Of a DNA stretch of 64,000 bases, positions 11,681 through 22,443 are shown piece by piece; within the stretch, counting starts at the first letter, position 1; each line of letters starts with the position of its first letter. Made by a program: the position numbers and the translations under genes. The stretch covers positions 105,800,376 to 105,864,375 of the forward strand of contig CM035430.1 of assembly GCA_020310875.1 (NCBI GenBank), written 5' to 3'. The notes beneath the pieces were generated by a model. It did not search any database, was not told the origin of the DNA, and worked only from the letters and a program-made list of their open reading frames with translations. Origin of the DNA: Ceratopteris richardii (Eukaryota > Streptophyta > Polypodiopsida > Polypodiales > Pteridaceae).

Positions 11681-13306
11681 TTAAATGACTTGGTTTAGAA
11701 AGTGAGTGCCTCGATCGCTCACTAACTCTATAGGCAATCCATATCTTGTAAAGACATTCTCAAATAAGAATTTTGCAGTTGTGTGTGCATCATTCTTTTT
11801 TGTGGCTTTTGCCTCTACCCATTTCGTCAGATAATCTGTGGCAACAATAATGTATTCAGCATGTGTACCTTTTGCAGGGGGGTTAATGGGTCCTACAAAG
11901 TCTATACCCCACTTAGAAAATGCACGTCCGCCCATCATGGGTTTCAATGGCATTTCATCTTTGTGAGTAGGAAACTGAGTTCTTTGGCACACATCACATC
12001 TCTTTACATAGGTATGCGCATCCATGTGAAGAGTGGGCCACCATAATCCTGCAAAGAGGATGGCTTTGATTATCCTATCGGGTCCAAAATGACCTCCTGC
12101 AACACCTTGGTGTGCAGTCTCTAGTATGCTCAGATAATCGCTCTCATGAACACATTGTCTTAGATATCCATCTCGTCCTCTTTTGTATAGGTTGTCGCCA
12201 ATAAGTGAATAATCTTGAGCTTCCTGCTCTAGACTGCGTTGTCGAGCTAAGGTCATTCCTTGAGGGAATGTCTTCGTCCTCAAGTATGTCACTAATTGTT
12301 CGCTCCAGTCTGGTGTGAGAGACACATGATACAGTGTAGCATGCTCTACTGGCGTTCTTTCACAACAAACATTGCATTCCTTACACAACCTGTAGACATC
12401 TGCTTCCATCGAAGGCCAATATACTCCTAATCTATGTAGAGTCTGTAATGTTCGATGTTTTGAATGATGTTGCTTTAAGGCACCTATGTGTGCTAATTGC
12501 AACCATTTCGCATGTTCTGATTCATCTACACAACAAGCAAGAATCTTTTGATTATCATGTTTATATATGCTTCCTGCCATTATTTGGTATCTCTGAGACC
12601 TGGTAATCTCTCCTTCTTTGATCTTTATCCTAGGATTCTTGGGTCCGTACGTGAGAATATGGACTATAGACTTAGCCCATTCTGGTGCTATCTCAAGATT
12701 AAACAAATAAGCATCTGGTAATTCATCCGCTATTCCTTGAGGAGCTTCTCCTATGGTTAATCTCGAAAGGTGGTCAGCTCTAAGATGTGTCTTTCCTTTC
12801 CTGACTACTACTTCAAAATCATACTCCATGAGTAATAGAAACCAACGTATCAGTCGTCCTGTGTTACATGGTTTGTTGACTAAGTACAATAGGGCTTGAT
12901 GATCTGTAAAGAACTTGAACTTATTGGCCAACAAATAGTGCCTAAACTTCTTTACTGCGTAGATCATCCCTAATCCTTCTCGTTCCGTCGTGGTGTAATT
13001 TCTTTCTGCTGCGTTCAATTGTCTGCTCGCGTAAGCTATGGGGAGATCTATGTTACCTTCATTCGTGGGTTGTGCTAACACACATCCTATGGCGTAATTG
13101 GATGCATCCACATGTACATGGAATGGCTTACTCCAATCTGGGGTTGTCAATATAGGTGCTGAGCACAAGCGTCGTTTAAGTTCATTGAATGAATTTTCAC
13201 ATTCATTTGTCCATTCGAAATTGGTTAAAAGAGAGTACAAAGGCTTGGCTATGATTGCATACATGTGTATGAATCTCCTATAATAACCACAATGGCCCAT
13301 AAATGC
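11681..13306 (-). pseudogene. RNase H, two HHCC modules and integrase core (element 1)
   Basis: Begins right after the TAG at 13307-13309 that interrupts VKEV-AFMGHCGYYRRFI at the end of RT. RNase H follows, with VHVDASNYAIG, ERNYTTTEREGL, FFTDHQAL and ADHLSRL. Next is a linker (EWAKSIVHIL) with an HHCC zinc-binding module at about 12350-12580 (AHIGALKQHH ... CKECNVC). A second linker (DWSEQLVTYLRTKTFP) then leads to a second HHCC module at about 11975-12195 (AHQGVAGGH ... CDVCQRT). The integrase core has WGIDFVGP and VSDRGTHF, the first two catalytic acids. Most Gypsy integrases carry one HHCC module. The TAA at 11681-11683 ends this piece. Confidence 0.92.
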
Positions 13307-16300
13307 CTATACCTCTTTCACATTAGTTGGTCTAGGTAAATCTGCAATTACCTTCACCTTTTCTTCATCTGTAGAGATTCCATTTTTTGACACAATGTGT
13401 CCTAGAATTTTGCCTTGTCTGACCATAAAAACGCATTTTTCTGGGTTTAAACAAACCTGATATTCTCGACATTTGTCAAATATTTGTCTTAACTCTGGAA
13501 TATGTGTCTGCCTGATATTAGAATGAGCACATATGTCATCGACATAAACTTCCAAACTCTTGCGTAAGAATTCCTTAAAAACATGACACATGAGTCGCTG
13601 GAAAGTGGCGGGTGCATTTGTTAAGCCAAATGGCATCACACGAAATGCAAATATGCCCCATTCAGTGGCAAATGCCGTCTTGTGTTGATCTTCTGGAGCA
13701 ATGGCTACTTGATTATAGCCTGAAAATCCATCAAGAAAGCTGTAAACTTCCTTGCCCGCAACTCTTTCCAATAGATGTTTCGTGATAGGAAGAGGATAAC
13801 TATCTCTAATCGTTGCGGCATTAACTTTTTTAAGGTTAATACACACACGCAATTTTCCATTCTTCTTGGGCACAACCACAATGGGGGATACCCATTCGGT
13901 ATGCTCAATTTTGTAAATGAATCCTGCTTCTATCAAGCGATCTATCTCCTCTTTAATCTTTGCAACGTAGTTATCATTGTACGTGTAAGGTTTCTGTTTT
14001 GTCGGTTTTGCATCTGGAGTCATAGGGATTCTATGAGAACATATATCTGGATCTACTCCTTTCAAATCTTTGTAACTCCAAGCAAAAACATCTCTATATT
14101 CACGCAATAGGGCAACTAGCTCTTCTTCTTCTTCAGTTGTCAAATCATGCCCTATGTATGTACATTTTTCTTCTTCTCCTTCGATAGCAACTATTATTTT
14201 CTTAGTTTTCTCTCGGTTATCATATACTTGTCCGTCATTCGCCTTTCTATTAGGCATTCGTACCATGATTCTTCTATCTTCGATTTCATATTTCTTGAAG
14301 TTCTCGGGTACTTCAAACAAAGATTCTTCTTTTTCTGACATGGTTTCTTTCTTCTTTCTTTTCTTGCCTTCACTCTTGTTAGTCACTTGAGTGGCTATTC
14401 TCACGTCATTCATAACTTCCTCGTGTCTCTGAGTGTGAGTCTCTACTTCGAAAAAATATTCTTCCTCTGATGCAAAGGGTGGGTCCATGATAATTGATTC
14501 TAAATCAAAATCGCTTGCATCCTCAAATGCATCAGTGTTAGGTTCACACTCTTCTAAAATTGCATCGCACATGATTGGCTCTATCGTGAAAACTGAAATG
14601 TCATAGCCATCCTCGTCACAGTGGAGTGTCCATTGTTCCTCATTGATGGCTACATCCATGGTTGCTAGGATTTCTGCCCAACCATGGGGTTCAAACTCTT
14701 CGTCAGGGAATACTACAGGTGCATAGGCTGGGTCTTGAAGTGTTCGTGGATGTTGTTCTGCACCTAAGGTCCTGGCTTCTAACCTTTCTTCCTCTTGTTT
14801 TGCTACTTTACACATCCATAAATGAGTATCCTCATGCAACCAAGAAGGATCTGATTCTAATGAGTGCACGGATTCCGTCTCTACTGGTGTCTTATGGATG
14901 GTATTCCATTGTATTGGGGGTACGTCTCGATGTGAATAGTCTTTAAGATTGACTTTGGTAGTCACTCCTAAATGTTGCAAGTACAAAGAATTAGTTCCCC
15001 AATCTTGTACAATTTGCAACTGACGCATGAATGGTCGTCCCAATATCATCTCATAAGCATGGTTTTTACTAAAATCACAAATGGCCAAAGTATGCTCAAA
15101 TTCTACACCACAAGTGGTGAGAGATATGCCTTCTAGTAAGCCTAATGGTTTTTCTATGTGTCCGTCAGCCATTTGTAGCTTCATCCTGGTGGGTCTCAAT
15201 GTTGGCTTACCCCAACGTTTCCATAAAGCAGTGGTAGCTATGGCTACTCCGGCTCTTGAATCTAAGATGGCTTTCGTGGTGTAGCCCTGATGGGTTATCG
15301 GAAGATACGTGTTACCTTCCTCTCCTTCGCTTACATCTCCGATCTTTTCTACGGGTATTTCTGGTACCTTATTTTGTGATCCTATTTGTGAGGGAGTAGT
15401 AGCAAGCTCAGGGAATTGATTTGCTACATGCTTCCACAATTCTGGTTTTACCTTCAATAACTCCTCCAGAGTGAGATTACACTGTACTTTAGTATTCTTG
15501 ATCACTTCCGTGTTTCTAGGGATTACTGATTCTTCATTCCTCACTATTATCGTGGGTGCTCTCATACTAATAGACTTTGCTTCCCAAGGTCCTGTGAACT
15601 GAGGTAATTCTTGTAAAGAATTAGATTCAAATCCTGTGTGTTCACTCAGTTGTTCTTCCTCTACATCATCGTATATAGAGGGAATGTCTTGGGGAGATTG
15701 TTCCTGCAAGTCATCTATTTCTTGAATAGGAGGATGAGTTCCTTGTTCTTTTCTCCATTTCTCTTCTTGGATTTCTCTCAAAAATTCATGTGAATATTTG
15801 TGTATGGAAGACAAATTGTCTTGAATTTCTGAGTTGGGTACTTGAGACAGGGATGGTGCATTCCTTTCCTGTGTCTTTGGGACAATAGGGTTCCTATGCT
15901 GATCCTTTTTCTCTTTGCTCTCTATCAAATATTCTAGCCTCTCCATTAGTCCTTGAAAGTGTAATTCCGGTTTTGCCATGTTATTCCAATTAAGATATCT
16001 AGAGGCTTCGAACAAAGCTTGTGCTAGTTCTACCATCTTCATGCAAAGTTTAGTTCTCTCAATTTCTAGATCAGCTCGAGGGTAGTTTTTGCTCATTTCA
16101 GCTACCTGAGGTCCCTCTTTTAATCTAGCCTGATATGCACGAAACATCATGTCTAGATTTTCTGGTATGGGTTCCGCTAAAACTGATCCTGATTTCTGAG
16201 CTGGATTCTCTTGATTCAAGTCCTGTGAAGTCAATTCTTGGATTTTGGCTCTAGATTCCTTTAAACTTTCTTCCAACTCCGTTATCTTTTTACTCCACTT

Positions 16301-18295
16301 TCTCTTAATTCTTTCTCTAGAATCTTTCCAAGATTTTGTCTTTTTACTGCTAGATTCTGCAAGTTCACTGGTTCCGGCTACTTTCTCCTGATTAAGCTTT
16401 TGGTTTTGTAAGAGCGACTGGGCTCTTGTTATAGCTTGGATAGGCACGTATGTAGGGTTAGATCCATCTGCGTTATTTACAATACCTATCACGTTGATCG
16501 GTGTCACATTTGAAGCGTTAACATGGTTCTTAGGACAATCTTTGATTATGTGCTCTTTGCCACAATCGGCACAAAAGCCTTGGATGTTATAGTACTGTGA
16601 CTGTCCTGATATAGGGGGATGTGGACAGTCCTTTATGAAATGATCTCCTTGGCACCTAAAGCATGGTCCTCTAGGGCCCTGTGGTCTTTGTTGTCTTAAT
16701 TGGGGCCGTGGATTTGGGTTGGTGTACATCACATTAGCATAGTCTGGCTCCCAACTACGTTCCACTGGTGGACTATCGTAATGATATGTCTCCACATGTT
16801 CTGGTGACTCTGTGTAATATGCGGGTGGACTATCTACATGAGTGGAGTCAAAACTGTTCGAGTTCGGGTCACTTTCTGTGATCAAAGGTGAAGAAGGCAC
16901 TAAAGCCCTACTTAGGTTCTCTTCTGCAGCAGCGTATCTGACTGAGATGACATTTGCTGGTGGGGGTGGCTGCTGAGCTAAGACAGGTTGAGGTCTCTGT
17001 TGAGCCTGGTATGGGTAGTTCTGAGGAGGCCTATAGTAATAGGGCTGAGCATTGTATTGGCCTTGATACCTACCTGGCTGCGGGTATGCTTGCGGATAGT
17101 TCTGTCTCACGGTTTGTTTGTTGTATCGGCAGTCCTGAGCCGTATGTTTCCTGTATCTTCTCTCAATTGTGCAGTATTGGCCACTAGGGTTGGCTTGTGG
17201 TTGTGGTGCATTGGGGCACACATTTGCCATATGATCACCACCACAGGTGTAACAACGCTTGTTCATTAGTACCCTAGGTTTGCTAGAAACTCCTAGTTTC
17301 TGGGCCACTTTTTCTGCTAGGTCTTCTATCGAGTTAGACAATTTTGTGGATGCTAGAGATGAACAGTCTGAGTCCTTATAGACCTTGGAGAGTTCCAACT
17401 CGTCTCCTAAGTTGTCCTCAATGTCTATACAAATTCTTACACATTGCTCTAGCGTTCTGGGTTCTTTTAGGTACACGTAGGAGCGTAGTTTAGAGCTCAA
17501 CAAGCCATCTAAAAACAATGACACTTGCTTGGCTTGTGAGGGTAGCTCTTGCATTGGACATCGTTCAACATATTGTCTAAACCTACGTCCTGCCAGTCTT
17601 ACTGTTTCTTGAGGGGTCTGTTTAAAGCTATGAATCAACGAAGACGTGTCATGTCTAATCCCACTTTTAGAGAATTCGGTGATGAATAACTCTAAAAAGT
17701 GATGGATGTCTCTAAATTGCCTTTGTTGCAGAGGTTGGAACCAAGTTAAAGCTGTATTCTTTAATGTTAGTCCAAATGCATTATATTGCGTGAACATGTC
17801 TTCAACTTGTTCGGCTCTTAGTACTTGCTTGAATTCTGCGACGTGGTCATAGGGATCTCCTGTCCCATCAAAGTAATTCTTCATTGATTTTACTAACTGT
17901 GTGGGTCTTAGTATTCTTGCGTGTTCACGTGGCCTATGTAGAGGAAAATCATCTCTACCACCTAGTACTCCATAATCTCTTTGTCTATCCGCTCTATTAG
18001 TGTTCGTGGTTGTTCTATCTCTCCCTATGGGGTGATTAAAGCTTACTTCCGGTCTCTCTTTATTTCCCTCTCTTTGATTTCCATGGGCTGAGGATGTTCC
18101 TGCCCCTTGTTGACTTGTATTCATGTTCGTTCTAGATGGAGGGAATACCAATTCACCTCTCCATGTGTATGTGTTTTTAGTGCGGTCAGGCACCACAAAG
18201 ACTCTTTCTGAAGTCTCATTGAGGTATACAACCTTTCCAGGTGTATCCGAGTCCTTGAACTCGTATATAGTGATGATACCTACCTCACTAAGTAG
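13307..18295 (-). pseudogene. Gag, first retropepsin and reverse transcriptase (element 1)
   Basis: An open stretch of about 1,660 codons between stops at 18296 and 13307. The gag retrotransposon domain lies near 17900-17560 (ALTWFQPLQ). Three zinc knuckles follow: CYTCGGDHMANVC, CFRCQGDHFIKDC and CADCGKEHIIKDC. All have C-x2-C-x3-H-x4-C spacing, one residue shorter than usual, and a degenerate fourth (CTIE...HTAQDC) lies between the first two. A long charged, coiled region leads to a retropepsin with ILGRPF. Its catalytic DSG reads Asp-Ser-Arg (about 15262), which should inactivate it. Reverse transcriptase has LRVCINLKKVN, FLDGFSGYNQV, MPFGLTNAPATFQ and the catalytic YVDD (about 13540). It ends at a TAG inside the RT connection. 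Confidence 0.93.
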
Positions 18296-18913
18296 TTATG
18301 TCTTGTATCTCCAAAAGGCTTCATCAGTTTCTTTATTTACAAACAACTCTATGCTTCTGTTGTCCTGAGGGATCCATTCCGGGATTAGTACTCGTGTCAG
18401 TACAGATTTCCCGCTAGGTGTTCTAGGCTCTTCTAATGGTTCTTTTCCTTGAGATTTTGCTTCCATCTCTGGTTGAATCACGCCAAACTCGTCGGTATTG
18501 TTTGGCTGCGTACTTAATATGTACATTGTTCCTTCCTTGTCTATGTACGCGTCTCTCTCGAATTTCGCCATTGGATGTTCCAATCCAATGGGTTGATCAG
18601 GGTTGTGCATTTGCACCACTTGCCTTCGCAAACCATCCTCATAGATGCGAGCACCTAATCGGTTGGTTCGGAGAAACTCTAGTTGCGTTCTATAGGGTCC
18701 TTCTGGTTTTTCTAAATAGGCTACATTCAACCCTCCTTCTGGTCTGTCTGTGCTAAATGCCATTTCTGATTCGCTAGTATCTGAGCTCTCGTAGGGATAA
18801 CTAGTGTTCAATTGTTGAGCCCACGATCGTGCAGTAGTTCTTACACTTGCCTCTGATGATCTAAGGCTTCGCCGGTCTGCCTTACCTATATATTTGCCCG
18901 ATCTAAGGTTCAT
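18296..18913 (-). pseudogene. N-terminal segment of Gypsy element 1 polyprotein
   Basis: The first good ATG is at 18911-18913 and begins MNLRSGK. About 205 codons are open to a TAA at 18296-18298. The frame then continues without shift into gag (YEFKDSDTPGK, VVYLNETSERVFVVP). It has no recognised domain. It is charged and is probably the matrix-like N terminus of gag. The stop is likely a point mutation, since the same frame stays open for 30 or more codons before the next Met-independent match to gag. Confidence 0.7.
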
Positions 18914-19748
18914 TAATTTTCTTCCTTGCACACTCAGTACACGCTCAGATCGTCAATGATTCTTTGTTATTACTGTCTTGATTCTTTTTAAATTTCTTTA
19001 GATTCTTGTCTTAATGTATGCGTCAGGAATTCGACTTTCCGTGATAATTTTGAGTTCTCGTTCCGTCAGACTTAGGTTCTTTCCTTTAGGTTTTCGTGTC
19101 ACACACCTTTACTTTAGTCTTGGACTTGATAACTTTAATTCTCTTGAACTTGAGGCATTCCTATCGTTGTTAATCCACAAGAGCTACCGTTTATCCTAAG
19201 CTAAGAATTGACTGAGGGGGTTGAGTAATCTTCCAACCTCGAGTCAGCTTTTCTGGTTGCTCTGATGCCCAAGAAGCCGCGCTTCCCAAGCTTTATGCCC
19301 TTCACTGCCTTGCCTTGGTTGTCTTTGATTGCCCTTGCTAGACCTGGAAAAATTCAATATTAGACCAATTCACAGTTGGATGATCAAGCACTTGAGTATA
19401 TACACCTTTTAAGTCCCTTCCCTTTTGCCCAACTTTCCAATGTTTGCCCCCTGGCTTTTTAGTCCCAACTAGGTCAACCTCAAAATAGCTTATCTAAAAA
19501 TAGACGTATCCTTTAAGAAAAAAACAGTTGAGGTCATGTAGTACTCGTCAAGAGCTTTCTAATGAGCTATTAAGCTCAAAAAACGGACTTCGGATGAAAA
19601 AGTTATGACCGTTCAGGCCCTGGGGGGTAAAAATTGACAAATAGGTTTTTCTCCAAATATGAGCTAAGGGGTCTCCTATGAGTCTAATCACCCAAAAATT
19701 TCCCAAAAATAGCCCCAAAATTGGCCAAAAATTGAAACCCTAAAATTT
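18914..19748 (-). other. Leader of Gypsy element 1, part next to gag
   Basis: A non-coding stretch between the TCGCGATGG array and the gag ATG, with no convincing frame or motif. A strong splice-donor-like sequence (G|GTAAGAG) sits at about 20772, just after the primer site, so the leader may be spliced. The acceptor is not clear. Confidence 0.4.
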
Positions 19749-20440
19749 GCGATGGGGGTGCACAATCGCGATGGTCTGAGATGATCACGATGGTCTGGGA
19801 CCGTCGCGATGGCGTGAGTGTGCACCGTCGCGATGGCGTGAAATTGGACAATCGCGATGGCGTGAAATTGCACAATCGCGATGGCGTGAAATTACACAAT
19901 CGCGATGGCGTCAGTCAACGGTCAACGTGGACAATTGCGATGGTCCAAAGTGAACCGTCGCGATGGTCTGAGCGCGATGGCGTGAGCCAATCGTGATGGT
20001 CTGGGCGCGATGGCGTGAGCCAATCGCGATGGTCTGAATTTTTGAAGTGTCGCGATGGTGTGAGGGTGTCGTCGCGATGGTCTGAAGTGCACCGTCGCGA
20101 TGGTGCGAACCTGGACAATCGCAATGGCGTGAAAGTGCACCGTCGTGATGGTCTGAATTGCCACGTGGCACCGTCGGCGCGATGGCGTGAGCCAATCGCG
20201 ATGGCGTGACACAATCGCGATGGTCAGAGACCGTCGTGATGGTCCGGCCAAGCCGTCGCGATGGCGTGAGCCAATCGCGATGGTGTGACACAATCGCGAT
20301 GGTCAGAGACCATCGCGATGGTCCACCAAAATGCAAATTTTGTGAATGCAGCTATCGATTCCTGTAGGCGCAGGTGTGCTCTTCATGCTGGTGTGGTCGC
20401 CTTCTCCAAATTCCGAACTTTGCAGACCATCGCGATGGTC
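19749..20440. repeat. TCGCGATGG tandem array in retrotransposon leader
   Basis: About 27 copies of a degenerate unit centred on TCGCGATGG lie between 19749 and 20321, with an outlier at 20431. They alternate with spacers such as CGTGAGCCAA, CGTGAAATTGCACAA and TCTGAA, and centre-to-centre spacing is about 15-35 bases. Most deviations are TCGTGATGG, TCACGATGG or TCGCAATGG, the products expected from loss of CpG. The palindrome TCGCGA makes both strands similar, and several overlapping frames of 60-140 codons arise only from the repetition. It lies between primer site and gag, outside the LTR. Function unknown. Confidence 0.93.
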
Positions 20441-20793
20441 TGACACAGACGGAAATTTCTGACAGAAATTGAAGTTTTTACCTTTTTGCAGCCTTCCTGA
20501 TGCACTGGAGCTCTGTACCTGCAAGAAAACTCAAGAAAACAAAAGTACACACCAGCACAAAAGCTCTCTCTCACTCTCTCGCATGCACAAATGAGGGGAA
20601 ATGAGGAGAATGGGGGGATATAGTGAATTTTCTGATTTTTTTGGAGATGAAGATGATGATGCGGTGATGAAGATGGAGTGTGGGGGAGGTGAAAAACACT
20701 AAAAACTAAGTAAAAACAACAACGAAAACTGAAATTTTTACCTTCCAACGCCACTTCTTGCTATACTCTTACCATCACACATTCGTCCTAGAC

Positions 20794-20815
20794 TCGATCC
20801 CCGGCAACGGCGCCA
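20794..20815 (-). other. Primer binding site, tRNA-Asp
   Basis: On the minus strand TGGCGCCGTTGCCGGGGA, seven bases inside the 5' LTR, is complementary to the 3' end of plant tRNA-Asp(GTC), including CCA, and the match extends four more bases. This marks the start of minus-strand DNA synthesis. tRNA-Asp priming is typical of plant Athila/Tat-like Gypsy elements. Confidence 0.93.
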
Positions 20816-20822
20816 AATTTGG

Positions 20823-21469
20823 TGTTGCTCTAGCACAATGGTGAGAACCACGTTAAGAAGCTCCACCTCCTTAATGTCAATCCGCGGAAGAGATAGGAGT
20901 GATATGAAGATCGTGAATGTGAGATGATGTGAGAGTGAAGGTGAGAAGCACCAAGATGCACACACACATACACACACACAATGAAGAGACAAACAAGACA
21001 CAATGGAAGGTGGGAAATTAGCTCTATTACTCAAGAACACTATTACAAGCTCAAAAGAACTCTAACCTCAAACAAGCTAACACTAACCACTTCAAAAATG
21101 AGCTCTCTAGCTCTTTTTATAGTTTCTAGACTAGTTTTGACCGGTTTCACATCTAGTGACCGGCATAGTTAAAAATTAGGTCCTAGATGCTATTTGGAAG
21201 GGTAAACGATGTCTAAAAATAACGAAAATTGGTACGCGCATTCTACCTAAGCTCCTCAAGCTCGAGGACTCCTCGGCTTGCACAAAATGGAGCTATGGAT
21301 TACAAAATGGGGTTTTCTATGTTACATATGTTACAATAGTGATAAAAATCACTGTTGGAGGTTCTTGGAAAGTATTTGAAAACATAATTCTTTAAAAAAC
21401 GATTCGACTGGCTCCCTGCTCTGTCGTTACATGCTTCCGTGTCGTTTGTGCCTCTGGCTGCTTCCAACA
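20823..21469 (-). repeat. 5' LTR of Gypsy element 1
   Basis: 647 bp, TGTTGC...CCAACA on the plus strand, nearly identical to 4121-4767. For the minus-strand element this is the 5' LTR and carries the promoter. Confidence 0.96.
21113..21121 (-). promoter_or_regulatory. TATA box of Gypsy LTR
   Basis: TATAAAAAG on the minus strand inside the 5' LTR. The same TATAAAAAG with flanking GAGCTAGAGAGCTC is kept in the diverged LTR of element 2 at 56088-56096, which supports a functional core promoter. Confidence 0.6.
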
Positions 21470-21474
21470 CCTTA
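21470..21474. repeat. Target site duplication CCTTA, right copy
   Basis: CCTTA directly follows the LTR end at 21469 and matches 4116-4120. Confidence 0.95.
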
Positions 21475-22104
21475 CACATACATACGTAGACTTACATATA
21501 CATATACACACATACACATATGCATACACCTGGTTTGAAGAGGCCAACAATGAGGTTTGTCATCGGCCTTGCTATTGAAAAGTACCTGTGTTATCACTCA
21601 CTGCCATTGTCCTTGATTCCTCAATAGCCTTGTTAGTAGGAGCCTCCCCTAGCAAAGAAGCTCTCTCTCTCTCTCTGTCTCTCTCTCTCTCTCATTTCCG
21701 TGCACTTTCCTCCAACATTTTGATGTACCACCAGAGGTAGCCCTCGACCTCCTGTCTTGCTGGGTATCCTCTCGCCAACTAGAGAGAGAAAAAATGAGTC
21801 ATCCTCCACCTTTTTACTCTCCTCGTGAGTTCCCCCTTCGACACGTGCTGGAGCCAAAAAACAAAGAACATTCCCCTCTTTGTTTCCATGTACCTGCCTG
21901 AGCATGTGTCATGAAGGGCATTCCCCCCTGTACCCAATTGTGTTCCTTCAAACACTGCTCACTTCCCAATGTACAATCGGAACTCACCGATTTCTATTAG
22001 AATAGCCTAATCAAATGAATGTGCAACATGGAATGTCATAGTTTCAAATGAGTATCCTTGAAAAATGAGAAGGTACAATGCACCATTATCCACAACCATC
22101 CTCA
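21475..22104. other. Repeat-derived sequence without gene
   Basis: Begins with the continuation of the CA/TA-rich target, then mixed sequence with a short CT microsatellite (21660-21700). Open frames here are short and CT-driven. Confidence 0.5.
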
Positions 22105-22443
22105 AAGGCTAGCCGAATGTCCAACACCACAAAATTGGAATTGATATGGCATTCTTCTGATTATAGTGGACATAGCATCCAAGTGATCAAAATGCCCACA
22201 AAGGACAGCCATGCAGGTATGGTGTTTGTGATCCGGAAAGTTATCGAGGTCCCTACACACGGCCTCAAAATAGTTATCGCATTTACTTACCAAGCCTGCA
22301 TGGCAACAAGCATTCAAGACATGAATGAAAGTTCTAGAATTTGGGTGGATTCCCTCCATTTGTATCTGGTCAAAACAAGTAATTGCATTATGCACATGCT
22401 CATGTCTCCCACAACCCAAAATCAAGGCATTCCCAAAATTCAC
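22105..22443 (-). pseudogene. PPR-repeat protein fragment
   Basis: About 110 codons on the minus strand match the tail of a plant PLS-type pentatricopeptide-repeat protein: CFDQIQMEGIHPNSRTFIHV, LNACCHAGLVSKCDNYFEAV, a HHTCMAVLCGHFDHLDAM repeat and RRMPYQFQ. These correspond to the common FxxMxxEGxxPNxxTFxxVLxACxHAGLV and YxCMVDLLGRAGxLxEAxxxIxxMPxxP patterns. Full proteins are usually 500-900 residues and act in organelle RNA processing. No Met start, no organelle targeting peptide and no other repeats are present nearby, and the flanks are repetitive. It is an isolated gene fragment. Confidence 0.65.

Larger units (their letters stand above)
4121..21469 (-). mobile_element. Full-length Ty3/Gypsy retrotransposon (element 1), 17.35 kb
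   Basis: The element has paired 647-bp LTRs that differ at only five positions by eye, a perfect 5-bp target duplication, a tRNA-Asp primer site inside the right LTR and a purine tract inside the left LTR, so it is transcribed on the minus strand. Order in transcription: LTR, leader with a TCGCGATGG array, one gag-pol frame (18913 to 9695), a third frame (9227 to 4725), LTR. The tRNA-Asp primer, the ILGRPF-type first protease and an extra frame after pol recall the plant Athila/Tat clade. The second protease, doubled HHCC module and Trp-Pro-Lys tail are not features I know from that clade. Nine in-frame stops make this copy non-functional. The low LTR divergence means a recent insertion. Confidence 0.95.

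Noticed and set aside
19684..20336. Frames of 60-141 codons in the TCGCGATGG array
   Set aside because: Several frames are open because the repeat lacks stops; the peptides are only repeat translations.
19749..20440. CRISPR-like array of short repeats and spacers
   Set aside because: Units are degenerate, spacing is irregular, and the array lies inside a plant LTR retrotransposon leader with no cas genes.
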